Notes: generated by a model from the letters alone, not told the origin. 64,000 nt of DNA from Holacanthus passer (GCA_025331565.1 JAFREQ010000041.1:1178001-1242000), one strand, 5' to 3'. Positions 11,826-23,870 are shown, numbered from the stretch's first letter. Translations and numbers: made by a program.

Positions 11826-12770
11826 AGATTGTCTGACCCAAAGAAAGCATACAAATAGAAAATAGTATGGGACCAACAACTGAGCCCTGGGGAACACTGC
11901 ATGAGATGGGGGTTGGGGATGAGCAGAATTCTCCCATTACAACAGGCAAAGATCTGTCAGAGAGGTAGGAGCAAAACCAGGCATGAGCAGTGTCCTTAAT
12001 ACCAAAACAAGGTTTTCAAGGTGATTTATCAAATGCAGAGCAGAATTATAACTGAACAAGCCCCAGAATCAGCGGCAAGAAGTAAATCATTGGTAACTTT
12101 AATAAGAGCTTTTTCTGTGCTGGGCAGAGAATCCTGATTAATATTGCAAAAAAATATTACTACAAGACAACAAGCAAAATAAGCTTAAGTATACCTCGCC
12201 TCTTTAACTGCATGCTGATAGGTCAACATCAAGCTTTTTAGGATATCAAGAGATACCTTCAGTTAACCTCAGCTCTTTTACATTGTCTCTTCAAATCCCT
12301 TGTGAGGTCGTTAAGCCAGGGGAGGGCGTTACGTTTTGCTCATTTCATCGCGATACGGACTACGGCCTCAAGGATAGTCTGACACATTCTATTAAAATTA
12401 GCTAGCAAATTGCTACCAGAGTGACCCTTCTGATTAAGGATATTATGGGCAGTGGCAGCTAAGAACTTTGCGCAGAAACTGCCAGCTGGCTTGGAATTAA
12501 AAGTCTGAGAATCGATACAGGTGGATGGCCTATGAGCAGGAAACAGGAGCAAGGCATGGAAAATCACGCCCCTGTGATCACAGATATTAAAATCTAGCAA
12601 TTTAGTATTATACAGAGAAACACACCATAAGACAGCACAAGGTCAAGGGCATGCCCCATATTATCAGCTAGATTTTAAACAGACTGTTCAAGATTAAAAG
12701 TCTAAAAGAAGTTAATGAAATGAGCAGTAAAACAGAACAATCTGGGCTATCAGAATATTTATTTTGCAGC
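11826..12770 (-). pseudogene. Decayed LINE (L2/Rex-type) endonuclease-reverse transcriptase fragment
   Basis: On the minus strand, reading from 12770 down, the frames resemble the ORF2 of a vertebrate non-LTR retrotransposon. The C-terminal endonuclease region has GHALDLVLSYG (from about 12657), then FNICDHRGVIF, where the usual catalytic SDH reads CDH. A linker with NALPWLNDLTRDLKRQCKRA follows. The reverse-transcriptase N-terminus has STEKALIKVTNDLLLAADSG (from about 12131), SAFDK (the F-D motif of 'LSAAFDTVDH'), HAWFCSYLSDRSLPVVMGEF and SVPQGSVVGPILF. Stops and frame changes separate these blocks, and a segment between the linker and RT is disordered. The element is dead. The RT catalytic box (F/YADD) and 3' end are absent because the fragment stops at 11826. 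The exact clade is uncertain. Confidence 0.85.
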
Positions 12771-13080
12771 GATCTCACATAAATGTAGAAATAGTTATAT
12801 GACCATGAGGAAACCCAGACAATATATGACCATAAAGACAATATATTATATTAACAAACAATTTTAGCTAAAATGAACAGCTTTTGATGCTGTTTTGATG
12901 CTTGTTCATACTTTCAAGACTTGATGTGCTAACACATCGACAAGGCTGACAGTCAGGGTTGTTACTGCATGAAAAGCTACAGGAAGTTATTGAACAAATC
13001 ATTATGTGAGTAACTGTATATAACACAGTTTTATTAGGGATCTAGTTACAGTGAACAACTTACTTCTTAGCATGATATTT
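12771..13080. other. Unassigned AT-rich stretch
   Basis: No feature recognised. It contains local short duplications such as 'tatatgaccat' and 'gacaatatat' near 12796-12845. Confidence 0.35.
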
Positions 13081-13081
13081 A

Positions 13082-13130
13082 AGAATTTCCCCACTGTGAG
13101 ACGAATAAAAGGTTTATCTTATCTTATAAC
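13082..13130 (+). mobile_element. LINE 3'-tail remnant
   Basis: GAATTTCCCCACTGTGAGAC then GAATAAAAGG and TTATCTTATCTTATA. This is the canonical end of a fish LINE ('gaatttccccactgtgggacgaataaagg' plus a TTATC tail). It is on the opposite strand from the LINE coding remnant at 11826-12770, so it represents another insertion. A parallel tail occurs at 59519-59565. Confidence 0.65.
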
Positions 13131-14188
13131 AATGACAAAGATTTTAATTCTGCAGAGGTTAGATTTTTGCTTTAACCTAACTGAGCTGAGATTAATTCAG
13201 CCTCCAGGGCAATTGCCTCTAAGAAATGTTTACTGAACTAAAAGTCAGCCTGCTCTTTACTCACCTCTAACTAGAATCATTTTACTTACCACCAAACCCT
13301 GAAATTACCTGTAACCTGAGTCTAATTCTACTGCTTTTCTCTGCTAACCCGCAGACAACATGCGCAATTAGCTCTGTGATTTCTATTCTTGTGGGTACAT
13401 TTAAAGCACTCGTGCACACTGCTAAATCATACTGCACACATGCCTGAGCTCACGCACTCAGACATATGTGGAGGCAGAGAAGTCTGACTCCATACGCTGC
13501 AGTTTGGGCGGGTCTCAAAGGGAGTGTGAGGAGTTCATTTAGATTTATTTAAAAAAAATCCAGCGTGAGGAATAAAGGGATGTGTACCTACTGGGATCTG
13601 TATCTTGTACTTCATTTGCATAAAGGTCTGTACATCAAAAGTCATAGATGCCCTCTTTAAAATTATTCAAATGCGTCTAACTACGAGCTCCATCAGTGCT
13701 TCTATCAAAGGCAGATGGAGGCAGGGGGAGAGACAGAAAGCTCTTTTTTCCCCACTGGTCAGCTTGACTGTTCTCCTGCCTGCAGGCCTGACAGACTGTC
13801 ATTCTATAGGGCATCCCTCCCTTATCTCCCAAGAGGATATCATGCTGACAAGCAATAGCTGAAGTGAGCATGACAGTGGACGTGTTGAGGAAGATGTTTC
13901 TCCATAAAAGATGAGCCGCTCGGTCCAGACTGTGGGGGAAAAGTGCTGCCGTGGCATTTCTGCCTGTGTGAGAAGGCAGCGGGAACAGACCAACTGGCTT
14001 GCTGGTGTCCCATACTGTACACAACATGGTGCTTCTCTGCAGCAGCTAGCATGTCACAATATTTAGAACACATCCAGGAACATGACTGACATTGTTTGAC
14101 TACCACATGGGGCATCAAGCTTAATCCTTCTGGTTCTGTACACCAGTTTATTTGTACATCTTTGTGGTGTGTGTACAATTATGAAACT

Positions 14189-14196
<8 letters not shown>
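13131..14196. other. Unassigned non-coding stretch
   Basis: No supported gene. The stretch 13680-14030 has overlapping minus-strand frames of up to 116 codons in three registers, which argues for chance rather than an exon. Confidence 0.4.

Positions 14197-14233
<37 letters not shown>
14197..14233. repeat. (GT)n microsatellite
   Basis: A pure GT run of about 18 units, preceded by an imperfect gtgttt segment. Likely polymorphic and able to form Z-DNA. Confidence 0.95.
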
Positions 14234-14234
<1 letters not shown>

Positions 14235-14883
14235 CAGGTGCTTCTCTGTGTGGGTGTGGATTCCTTTAGCCCTCACATATGCTCAGACTAAAGCGCAATA
14301 AATCAAATTAAAAAGTAATACTTCCACTGTGTTTGTAGGCAAAGCCATCTCTAGCATGTATCATTACCACAGATTGCCCATTCATCATGCACCGTTGGAG
14401 GTTGAACAGTATTGTCACATCGACAAATATCAAGTAAGGATTAAAGTTAGACTGAAGCCTTTACTAATGGACATCTATTTAGAAAAATAGATGGGCTTTG
14501 GATGACTCTACAGAATATTATTACAGTCTGAATGGCTATTTGGTCATTAATCTTACTGATTAATCAGCTGCAATTAACTTTAAAGAGAGAGCTATATTCT
14601 TTTATGGGATGCTAACTCATTTCCCTTATTGCTGGAAATGCTAATGGTAAATTCATCACTAATTGTGCCAACTTTTGTCTCACAGGGTTTGATTTTTAAT
14701 GTCATCTTGAAGTTTAATTAATTCTTTCTTCATCTCAGTAAATAAGGCACACCAGTGTGCAGTGTTTGTGCTTGTAAGCTTAGTAGGCCAGAGATCAGTC
14801 CCTTATACAAGCACTGTTATTGAAAATGTGAAAAGCTGTCACTCAGTGGGAACAGGTTCTGTATGCCTCCTTTAAAGGTCGTA

Positions 14884-14990
14884 AAGTGCCTTAAAGGGTC
14901 GTTTTATCCATTTTAGAAAAAAAAACATATATTCTCACTTACCTGTCTTGTCATATCATCTAGCTGTTTGTTCCACCAAACTGTGTTTGT
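14884..14990 (+). repeat. Mid-repetitive element, family D, short copy
   Basis: AAAGGGTCGTTTTATCCATT followed by an A-run and TATTCTCACTTACCTGTC. I recall this as the head of a common percomorph repeat ('...acccaaa...aaaaaacacatttttcacttacctg'). A longer copy lies at 46774-47000. Confidence 0.45.
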
Positions 14991-15222
14991 GCCTGAACCT
15001 AACCAAACCTATAGCATTGTCACATGGCTGATAAGGGCCTCACATAGAAAGTGTGTGTTGTTCTGGAGGGCATGGAGAAACAACATAGTTTGTTTCATCA
15101 CTGATAATGCAATTTCCACGTCAGTCAGTGATGTGTGAACATCATCGCTGGTCCAACAGTAAGTATGTTTTTGTCAAAGTAAAGTTAAAGAGGGAAACAA
15201 AGAAAGAAAATTTCAAGACTAT

Positions 15223-15225
<3 letters not shown>

Positions 15226-15271
<46 letters not shown>
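15226..15271. repeat. (TG)n microsatellite
   Basis: A pure TG run of 23 units, about 1 kb from the one at 14197. It explains the run of alternating Cys/Val in the 67-codon plus-strand frame across it. Confidence 0.95.
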
Positions 15272-15274
<3 letters not shown>

Positions 15275-15464
15275 ATACCTGACCTAACAACACCTGGATG
15301 TCCTATTTAATGTATGAAGCTTTTTTTATGTTATGGACAACATGTTGACTTGTATTAATGTATTGCTGTTTTTTCCTGATCTATCTGAATGCCCACAGAA
15401 CTGTGTATTTTTACTCTTGCAGTTGGTTAGATAATGGACTTGCAGGCAATCGGTCTCTAACAGG

Positions 15465-15660
15465 TGATGCTACGTCTTGTTTCCACTGCATGACGTGGCT
15501 CAACTTGACTCACTTTGAACCATTCTTTTTTTGATTTTGTTGTGGATAAGTACCTGGTACTTGTTTGGGCGTCACCTCAGTTGAGGTTCCAAGCAAGTTG
15601 AGCCGAACCCAAAGACAACAGGCCACTGATTGGTCAGAGAGAATTGTCATTAGAATCATC
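15465..15660 (+). mobile_element. Non-autonomous DNA element fragment (MITE-like)
   Basis: TTTCCACTGCATGACGTGGC, GGTACTTGTTTGGGCGTCAC, AGTTGAGGTTCCAAGCAAGT and GATTGGTCAGAGAGAAT appear in the order I recall from a vertebrate non-autonomous DNA element beginning 'tttccactgcatggta'. No coding capacity and no clear terminal inverted repeats remain. The class (hAT- or other-derived) is not settled. Confidence 0.5.
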
Positions 15661-16374
15661 TGATGTAGGATTTCCCAAACTCTCCTGTGCTTTTTTCCAG
15701 CAGTCTTTTGTCTTGTTGCCTTTAGCCTTTCCTTTTAATTTTGTCTTATATTATGTTGTTTGATTGTGCATTTATGAACTTGTGTCCCCAGTAAGCAATC
15801 AATTTTAATTTCACTTAACCCCTGCATACTGTGGGACTATAATATTAATTTCATTCTGTTTGTCCTGGTGTTTGAAATATATAGTAAGGATGATGATGAA
15901 GGAGAATTTGATTTCATAAATTAGTGATCAGCTTTGATCAGTCACAGTATTTTCTTAACAATTAGGAGGTGCTCATCGGGTCATTCTGCTTAGCTGATAG
16001 AGGTAAATGCTGAATCTAACATACTGTTTCATCGTTTGGGCTTTGCAGATTTTTTAATGTCCTGTTAAGAGTTGTGTTCAACTTGGGCCAATTGCGCTGC
16101 ACCTCTGGGTATACACCTCGAACGGGAGGGGGGCAGTGGTTATGCAAGTTTAATTGAGTTAATACAGTATTGATTTCTGCTCCCTTTTCCTCTTTTTTTT
16201 CACAGTTGCTTGGCTTCAGGTATTCGAGTGCCTGACCAGCCAGTAACACTCACAGGCTTTAACGCACCGAGAGCTGTGTATCATTGCTAATGACCTAACT
16301 AATTATCTGCACAATCAACATGTCCTCATACCTAAACAACTGAACAGGTCAATTGCCAGTGTGATGCCAAAATG
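15661..16374. other. Unassigned non-coding stretch
   Basis: No recognisable feature. Confidence 0.35.
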
Positions 16375-16720
16375 ATGTCTATGACCAGACCTTTGCTGTA
16401 ACGTTGTGAAAAGGTTGCAATTTGGTTAGGATCAGGCACCAAAACTACTTGGTTGGGCTCAGGCAACAAAAGCACTTGGTTGAGATCAGAGAAGGTTTGG
16501 GTTAAAATAGGTTGCTGGTTGTATACGGAACTCTGTATGTTACTTAAGTTAAATTAATTATATTGCTGACTTTTGGTTTTGGGACACAAGCAGCGATCTC
16601 CTGGGTGGAAGTCCGGGTGTGTTTGCATCCATCCACCCCATCCTTCTCCATATTCAAACTTTCTCACTCTTCATACTATGTCACCTGACTTGTTTCTTTC
16701 CTCCCGTTATAATTACAATG
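16375..16720 (+). repeat. Percomorph repeat with three tandem ~28-bp subunits
   Basis: Three diverged units follow each other: TTTGGTTAGGATCAGGCACC (16421), TTGGTTGGGCTCAGGCAACA (16450) and TTGGTTGAGATCAGAGAAGG (16478), then GGGTTAAAATAGG. Downstream, TTTTGGGACACAAGCAGCGA and TCTCCTGGGTGGAAGTCC match what I recall as the continuation of the same repeat. It is non-coding. The 65- and 132-codon frames that start within or just after it are not supported as genes. Confidence 0.55.
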
Positions 16721-18999
16721 GCCACAAGACTTCACCAGCTAACAATAACCATAAATATTGGTCATCATAAGCTGCTCGCCCAGACGACCTATTGCCATTT
16801 TTCTGCTGAGAATGGGCTTGCACAATCAACATTATCTGGTCATTTTTCACTTTGTACTAACCTGACCGGAATTAGCCTGGCATTGATATTTGCAGGTGTT
16901 ACAGGGCAGTCTGTGATAAAGTGCTACTATCCCAGAAAAGATTTTCTCTTAACAGATTTATTGCATATAATATCATTGTCTTCACTCAGTGGATTTGGAC
17001 CAAGCTGTTATATGTGAGATTTTAACATCCAGAGGATGGTTGATGTCTCTCATTTATGTGTGTGTGAACGAAATGATCAAGGCTTTAATTTATTCCTATA
17101 ATATCATATAAAATAATTGACCTTCAGCGTGAAATGAGAAGTGCTGGGAGCAGCCATTCATCAAATGCAAGTAAAGGACCCCTTTAGGATTTCTGCAGAG
17201 GACGGGACTGTTGAAAACACTGATAGTGCAGAATTTTTTTAATGCTTCTTTATTCATATTTTCATTTTCATCATGTCCATGTTTGCTTATTGTGTGTCTG
17301 CTGGGTTTGATCTTCCCACAACATAGCTTGCTAATAGAACCCTGTGCAACAGCCAACTCTCGTGATTCTCAGTTTTCAGAGAGTGAAGTAAAAGTATAAA
17401 ACATGAAAGTAGCTGCATTGTCTTACTGTCTAATTTGGCCTCTTGGGGGCAGAACTCCACAAGAAGCTAAAAAAAATTACACACATTTGATGTATGATGC
17501 TCTTAAAAAGTTGAAACTTTGAATTAGAGCAAATATATTGTAAGTATGCTAATTCAGTATCACAAGCTGTGAGCAGTGATGTTACCTGTAAGTGTGGAAA
17601 AAAGCTGATCATTATGTAATGACGATGATGATTATGTATGCAAATGATTAATCATCATCCTCATGTGCAATTAATAATTATGATTCACAATGGTTCATGT
17701 TATCATATACAGTATGAGACATGGTGTTTTAGACACACTACAGTTATCTCGGCCATGTGTTCAGTTCTGCAGGCTATATCCATTCATCATCACATTGAAA
17801 TACAACATTTAGCTTCAGTCACACTTAAGTGTATAACATTAGAAGAAAACAGAAAATGTTAGTTTCCTTAGCCTTTTTCTGGAACAAAATGCAAAAAAAA
17901 CCCCAACTAAAATACTGCGGTCACCTAGTAATTATCTTTTAATATGTAAGGTTTGTCAGAGGTTTGGATAGCACCACTGATTCTCTGCCTGCATGCCCGT
18001 GGCATGGGCAGGCCTTTGAGCAGCTACAATTAGAAGCAGATTGAGATTTCTATTTCTACATCCAAAGGGGATCGGCTGGCTCTGAGGAGCACTGAAAACA
18101 AGGGAGCCTTGTTGGCCAACTGCAGTCTGTCTGCATCTGAAGCTATTCCGCTGGGAACTGTAATCATAGCTGCAAACTCAGAAATCAGGGTCAGGAAATG
18201 TGAAGAATTCAGAAAGAGGCTCGGATAGAAGCCACTGAAGTATAAATTCTGGAGATCTCTCAATCCAAGACACCTTTCAAAGTCTTTCTTTGAGGATTGC
18301 CACAGAGCTGGCTAACAGTGAAGCTAGAATAAAGTAAAAAGAGACAGCTGAAATGTTTTTGCATAAAAGATATTAAACCCTTACAAGTCCCTTGTTTAGA
18401 AACCAGTTGACTTATACAAATAATGTTGCTTTACTGAAGTGATAAAGTCCTTCAGGTGATTCTGAAACAAGAAAGTTCTTTGTTTTTCCTGCTTATGTTG
18501 GCCATGGACACGTTTAAGACACTTGTAACTATTGAAGTTGAATACCTCTAATTTTATGGTGATCCCGACATCACTTTTGAACAGCAAACCCTCTGATCAT
18601 TTTGATGGTTGGGGACCAAACGTTTCAGTTGCTGAAATTCATGAGAAAGCTGTTTTCTCATTGTTCAGAAAGATTCAGCACACAGTGCTTCCTCCTCTCC
18701 CTTTTATCTTCTTGATTATGGAGCACCAACAGTGTGTATTGCTAATTTGTTTCATGGTGTTTATAATATACCAGTGCTCTTTAAATGAACAACATCCAGT
18801 TCCAGAGAGACTAGAAAACAATGTCCTGATGCATCTTATGAGAACATGTGCAGCTTCAAGAGTTTGCCGTGGGAGATGGGCTGTGATGGGTGCATACCAT
18901 CGCACATTCATTGATTGTTCTTTAGACGGTGTATCAGGAAACTTTATAACATTGTCTTTAATCATCGGGCAATTGCTGAGCCAGGTGTTTTGGATGGTA
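16721..18999. other. Unassigned non-coding stretch
   Basis: No domain-bearing frame. The 161-codon plus-strand frame at 18532-19017 overlaps a 121-codon minus frame and has no recognisable domain. GGCCTCTTGGGGGCAGAACT at about 17439 resembles a short repeat motif but is too short to assign. Confidence 0.4.
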
Positions 19000-19200
19000 G
19001 GGTCAGTTGCATTCTGATTGCAAAGTTCAAGTGGAGGCAAGTCAAGACCACCCTCCCAAGGCGATCTTGGTCAGCTTGTTTTGCCCCACATCCGATTACG
19101 ATTGCTATGTTCACATGTGCCCAAACGAACAAAACCTGTTGGTGAAATGCTCCAGCTTTCAAACAAGTGGTCCAGATGAGCTAGGTGTGAATACACCTTT
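19000..19200 (+). repeat. Possible interspersed repeat fragment
   Basis: CCAAGGCGATCTTGGTCAGC, TTGTTTTGCCCCACATCCGA and TTCACATGTGCCCAAACGAA recall a teleost repeat containing 'ttcacatgtgcccaaacgaac'. Overlapping frames on both strands here are unsupported. The class is unknown. Confidence 0.35.
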
Positions 19201-20234
19201 AGTCTTGTTTCCCTTAGTCCTCATTTTGACAATAAGAGACACAGTCTTCATTGTACATATTCAAAATGTTTCACATTGATTTTTTGAAGTGTAAAACTAT
19301 TTAAAAGGTAGTTCTCTTATGTAACAGCTATCTGCCAAGCCCAGATTTTTTTTCTCCAATTCTGATTAGTGGGGTGTGAGGCTTCACCAGACAATGAATC
19401 CCCAAAATAAATAACATGGTGAGTGGAAGAAAAGGTTTTTCACCATTCAATCAATTGTTCTTACTTTGAGTCTTTCAGAAACATAGAAAGGAAATTCTCT
19501 TCCCTCAAGCCTATCTCTACCTTTATCTGTGCATTACACATTTCTACCCACTGAGACAGAAACATGTACATTCGTGTTGTAACAGTGACATTGACATAAA
19601 GCAGAGCTACAGAAAGAACTATACGTTTATACAAGCCCATAATCAGCATACATCCCTGTTCTCTGTCTCAATATCCATTTCTTTGCTCTAACTTCTACTC
19701 CTATTGGGATGTCAAGAGTTTTTCCTCACATCAATCAATGTGCAGACTGCAATAACTACCATTACATGCCTTGCAACCTGTTCTAGAGTGCTTCCCTTCC
19801 AATTTGTCATGATGAAATTCAAAAAAGAACCAATTGAAAACCTCAGAAAGGGGCTACAATATGCTGCACATCCTGTCGCAATGAGTTTCTAATGTCACAA
19901 GCAATAAATCAAATGTGAAATTATGCTGAAACTAGCATTATCAAATGGTAAAGGGCAACAAGAATCGCCAAATAAGCTCCTTTCACATTGCAGTGTCACA
20001 AGGTACAGCCAAGGTAAATATGTAAGTATGAAAGAGTTTCTTGGCCCCATTTCAGAGCAACAGAGGAAAGTGTTTGCAGAGTAAACGGCCCAATGTTGAG
20101 GTAAGCAAGTATACCTGTCATTATCTGAGGGCAGTCTTTTAATAGTGAATGACACTTCAACATTAGTCACACACTCCTCATGTGAAAAGTTGCAGGTAAG
20201 AAGTTGCCACCAGTCAATAGCTCTTCATCTGAAT
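19201..20234. other. Unassigned non-coding stretch
   Basis: No recognisable gene or repeat family. Confidence 0.35.
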
Positions 20235-20482
20235 GCCCATCCACACATCCATTTTCTACGGCTTGTCACAGGCTGGGTCCAGACTTCCAGCTTCCCAGCA
20301 ACATTTTCCTGCTGCTCCTGGGGGATCCCAAGGCGTTTGCAAGCCAGATCACATATATAATCTCTTCAACGTGTTCTGGGTTTACCCTGGGGTCTCCTAC
20401 CAGTCGGACTTGCCCGGGAAAAACTCCAAAGGAAGGCGCCCCGGAGGATCAGATGCCTGAACCACCTCAGCTGGCTTCTTTT
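20235..20482 (-). pseudogene. 3' end of a LINE ORF2 (reverse-transcriptase C-terminus), truncated
   Basis: On the minus strand from about 20482 the translation runs SQLRWFRHLILRG, then SRASPTGRRPQGKPRTR, a stop codon where the family has Trp, then RDYICDLACKRLGIPQEQQE and NVAGKLEVW. This is the conserved C-terminal tail ('GRRPRGRPRTRW.DYI..LAWERLGIPQEEL') of a fish LINE ORF2. The insertion ends near a 'catccattttct' tail (minus-strand 3' side, about 20240). Everything upstream of the last ~80 residues is missing, the typical 5' truncation of LINE copies. The overlapping plus-strand frames of 71, 107 and 75 codons are shadows. Confidence 0.85.
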
Positions 20483-20634
20483 GACGCCAAGGGCAGGTCT
20501 GAGCATACATTTAAAATCAGGAATTAATTACTTTCAAATACAGGTGTATATGCACTTCTTTACCCGAGGAAGACCATTTGTGGTTGAAATAATCTCGGTC
20601 ATATCCACACACAATAAAAGAAGTGGAAAAAAGA
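20483..20634. other. Unassigned spacer
   Basis: Nothing recognised between the LINE tail and the following repeat fragment. Confidence 0.3.
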
Positions 20635-20705
20635 CAGTAGTGTGTACTCAAGTAGTTATTTTGATGACTATTTTTACTTCTTCTTGAGTACAGTTTTTGA
20701 CTCCT
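20635..20705 (-). repeat. Fragment of an 'acttgagtaaaagta'-type element
   Basis: TACTCAAGTAGTTATTTTGA and TTTTTACTTCTTCTTGAGTA resemble the ACTTGAGTAA/TTACTCAAGT-rich non-autonomous elements common in teleosts. It may be related to the split element at 32722-35134, but the copy is short. Confidence 0.4.
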
Positions 20706-21420
20706 TGCACCACTCCTTTGCAGTCATCAGGGGCCTCATGCCTGTGAGGTGATGAAATCACTCTTCCCTGTTGCTGACATTAAAGCAGCTCGTTTGATCA
20801 GCTTGCTGAGTCTTGTTTTTCCTGAGCTTACATTTTAGGCTTACTGTAAATTTTGGAGCCGACAAGAGCCGACATAGAAACTGTCACAACACACACCTGT
20901 GTGGTTGCCACAACACACAGCTGTAATGATTGGATTACTATCAAACTGCACTGATGTGTCACAATTTCTGTGTGATAATTTGATAAACTTGAAACTTGTT
21001 TGTTTATGGTGCATGCAACACGAAAATACTATATGAACTGACACGATATGGACTTTGAGGGGATACATGCATTATTACATAATCTTGAGGCCCCATGTGG
21101 TGGGTGGGCCCTTTAAAAATTTTAAGGCATAAATTATTTGACTTTAAATTTTTACTTGCATGATGCATATTCCAAAATAAATTTGTTGTTCAGAGAAGTT
21201 TTTTTTTTTTTTTTTTTTTACCAGGACCTGTAAAGGGTTAATCTACCCTGCTCTGACTAATATTTCATGGAGTTCAGCGAAAACACAGGCCATAATTAAC
21301 TTTCCTCCATTTTTCAAATTCTGTGTTGACAGAACATCCACTGATCGGTCAGTTGTATGGCTGATCTCCATGCCACAGAGTCATAAGGTTCAGTATACAT
21401 GTAAACCATCTTTGGCTGTG
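20706..21420. other. Unassigned stretch with T21 tract
   Basis: A pure run of 21 T lies at 21199-21219. No gene is recognised. Confidence 0.5.
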
Positions 21421-21800
21421 CAGGCGGGTGGGCAGGGAATGAGCCTACTCGCTGCTTCGTCTGCCAGATTGCCAGCTCCTGCGTGCTGCGCCCCCCCGCC
21501 CGCGTCTCATTGAAAATGAATGATTACCAGGCGTCTGTCGTGTCTTGTCTAAAATGCCCTTAAAGCTGCAATCTGCTTGATTCTGGAGTCTGCTGGGTGC
21601 AAATCTGTTTTGTCTGCTGGATGGGTGCTGCTCCGAGTGGGCTCACCCATCAACACAGCTCATCCCCTACCGAGCCGCTACACCGGATAAAACCACCCTG
21701 CGAGTTAGTCATATCCCTCTCTGACAGGATAAATGGCAGCTCCAAAGTGAAACAAGCAAAAACCACAACTTCACTGTGACCATGGCAACCAAGTTATGGA
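21421..21800. other. GC-richer low-repeat block, possible conserved non-coding DNA
   Basis: This block contains CGCCCCCCCGCCCGCGTCTC and GAAAATGAATGATTACCAGG, and it is richer in CpG than its surroundings. It has no repeat signature and no convincing frame. I flag it as a candidate regulatory block by texture only. Confidence 0.25.
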
Positions 21801-23379
21801 GAGCACAGCAGGGTTTGCTGTCATAGCGTGGACTGGAAAAGGACAGGCAGAGAGAGAACAGAGCGCGAGAGTGGAAGAATAATGCAGCTGAGGACCACTC
21901 CACTCCAAAACCAGAGCTTGTGCAAGCTGACAAGCACACTCACACACACAAACACACTACTGATGACCTGAATTTCACCCCTTGTTGAATTATTCCCCAC
22001 TGCAGAATTATTCCTTCTGTGACAAATCCATATGTGCCTACTGATGTGACACATATCAGCTGTTTAAAAAAGTTCCTATGCAACTTTCTCCTCATCTGCA
22101 AACTTATATTTTAGTGTTATTCCCATTCACTGTGTTGTGTTACTGTAAATTCCTGTCACATCCTAAGCTTTCTCGTTCCTGTTCAACAGCTCTTTCCAGC
22201 TCTAGTATCTCGGGGTTGGCACACGTTTAAGGTCGAAAGGGCACGAGGGTAAAAGTTCGCCAAAGCAACATAGCCGAAAGTTTATAAAAACATCCTTATC
22301 TAAGAACTCTTTTGATGTCTGGAAGTGTATTCAAAATGCGACTATATTCCTGACACACATTTAAGGAGAGCATCGCCCCGGGACCGGCACTATGAAATTG
22401 ACATTAATGAGAATTGAGCGAGGGGAAGGAAGATGGTGCTTCTCAACTTTCCCTGACTCCTTCTTCCAGGATGCAGCTCCAGACTGACTGTGTTGGCTTA
22501 TGAAAGTCAACTTTTTTAAAGCACAATGCTGTTGACCTGATGCAAGTGGTTATGTAATGCGGTTAGGCTGTAATTCTTGGCCTAAAGGTGGCGATGTTGG
22601 TTCAGAGCTAGCTGTCTCAACAGCTAACAGCCAGGTTGGCCTGAATATCTGGTATGAATATCAGAGAATTACACTGATGCTGACGATCTCTAGTGGACAA
22701 ATTCAAATGCTTTTCCCCCACCTTCCTTCAAATGCCAGGCTAACATTTCAACTTCTCTCAAGCAACATCTAAAAGTATTTGTCATACTAGTCTGTAAAAA
22801 GAACAAATGTGTACTCCAGATATCACAACATCACATAGGGACAGCAGAAAGGCCAGAAAGGTGTTGTGTATTAGCTAGACCATCAAGTTAGTCCAGGGAC
22901 TCACAGCTCACATATTGAATGCAACTAAGAGCTTAGATATATTTAAAGTGTTACGATTTCAGCAACACTAGAAACTGTGGAATGGATGAAAACATCCAAA
23001 CAGAGGTACCAAACACGTTGATTTTGTGTAGTGTTAATCTGGTAGTGGTCCAGTAATATATAGTTTAGAATTGATACTTAGTTTTATTAACACATTCTTC
23101 CTCAAGTTTGGAGGTTTTCAGCCCCACACTTTGGTTAAAACTGACCACAAAACTATAAGTGAACCTGGCAGGTGTGTCCTGAAGGTGATCTCAGCGCTCC
23201 TCCCTTAGTCTCCACGGCTATCATATTAGTATGCTTAGCCATAGAATAATCTCGAAGGCATAACTTGATAAAGCTCTACCTGCTGTGACACCATGCAGCT
23301 AATATTCCCTGTCAGTTTCACATCCCTGCAAGTAACTCGCACCAGCCCACACTGGACTATCTTTGGTTTCAATTTCTGC
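21801..23379. other. Unassigned non-coding stretch
   Basis: No gene or recognised repeat. The sub-segment 22340-22470 (GCATCGCCCCGGGACCGGCA then ATGAAATTGACATTAATGAG) has the look of conserved non-coding DNA, but nothing in this single sequence proves it. Confidence 0.3.
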
Positions 23380-23870
23380 ACTAATCTCTCACAGCATTAT
23401 GCAAGCCCTGGTGCTCACTTACCCGAGACTATCCCAGGGAGCTTTGCTTTAATGAGATAATCATACTGACGATCAGATTGACATTTCAGACACTCTCTCC
23501 ACTTCTTCCATCAATGGGGAACGCTACTTCTATCACTAGATCCATATTAGAGTTGGCAGATTATCATTTAGAGCAATTCGCACTTCATTGTGAAGTACTC
23601 ACAGGCGATTTTTGCATTCAAGTTTGCAGCCTTTCTCGGAGTGAGATTAACACACATATAATTTGAATTCAATTAATTTCTCTTCTTTTAATCCCACTGA
23701 GGGCTAGAGATACAGAGATCCTCCATTACGCTCCCTTATTGTCAGTTCCTTGGTGGTGACGGCTTAGGAAGCAAATCCAATTATTTGACTTAATATTCAC
23801 TTTAGCGTGGTTTTGTGGTCATTTCGAGAAAAGCTGGTGGAAAGAATCAATTCTTTTGTTTTTGCAGCCG
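23380..23870. promoter_or_regulatory. Candidate conserved non-coding element
   Basis: About 490 bases without repeat signatures and with dense homeodomain-like ATTA/TAAT cores (for example TTTAATGAGATAATCATACT, TTTGAATTCAATTAATTTCT, CAATTATTTGACTTAATATT). This texture is typical of deeply conserved developmental enhancers in gene deserts. No comparative evidence was available. Short frames inside are not supported as exons. Confidence 0.3.

Noticed and set aside
14197..15271. Functional Z-DNA promoter from two (GT)n tracts
   Set aside because: Such tracts are common in fish and there is no adjacent gene or promoter signature.
18532..19017. 161-codon plus-strand frame
   Set aside because: No domain. 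It overlaps a 121-codon minus frame and enters a suspected repeat at 19.0 kb.
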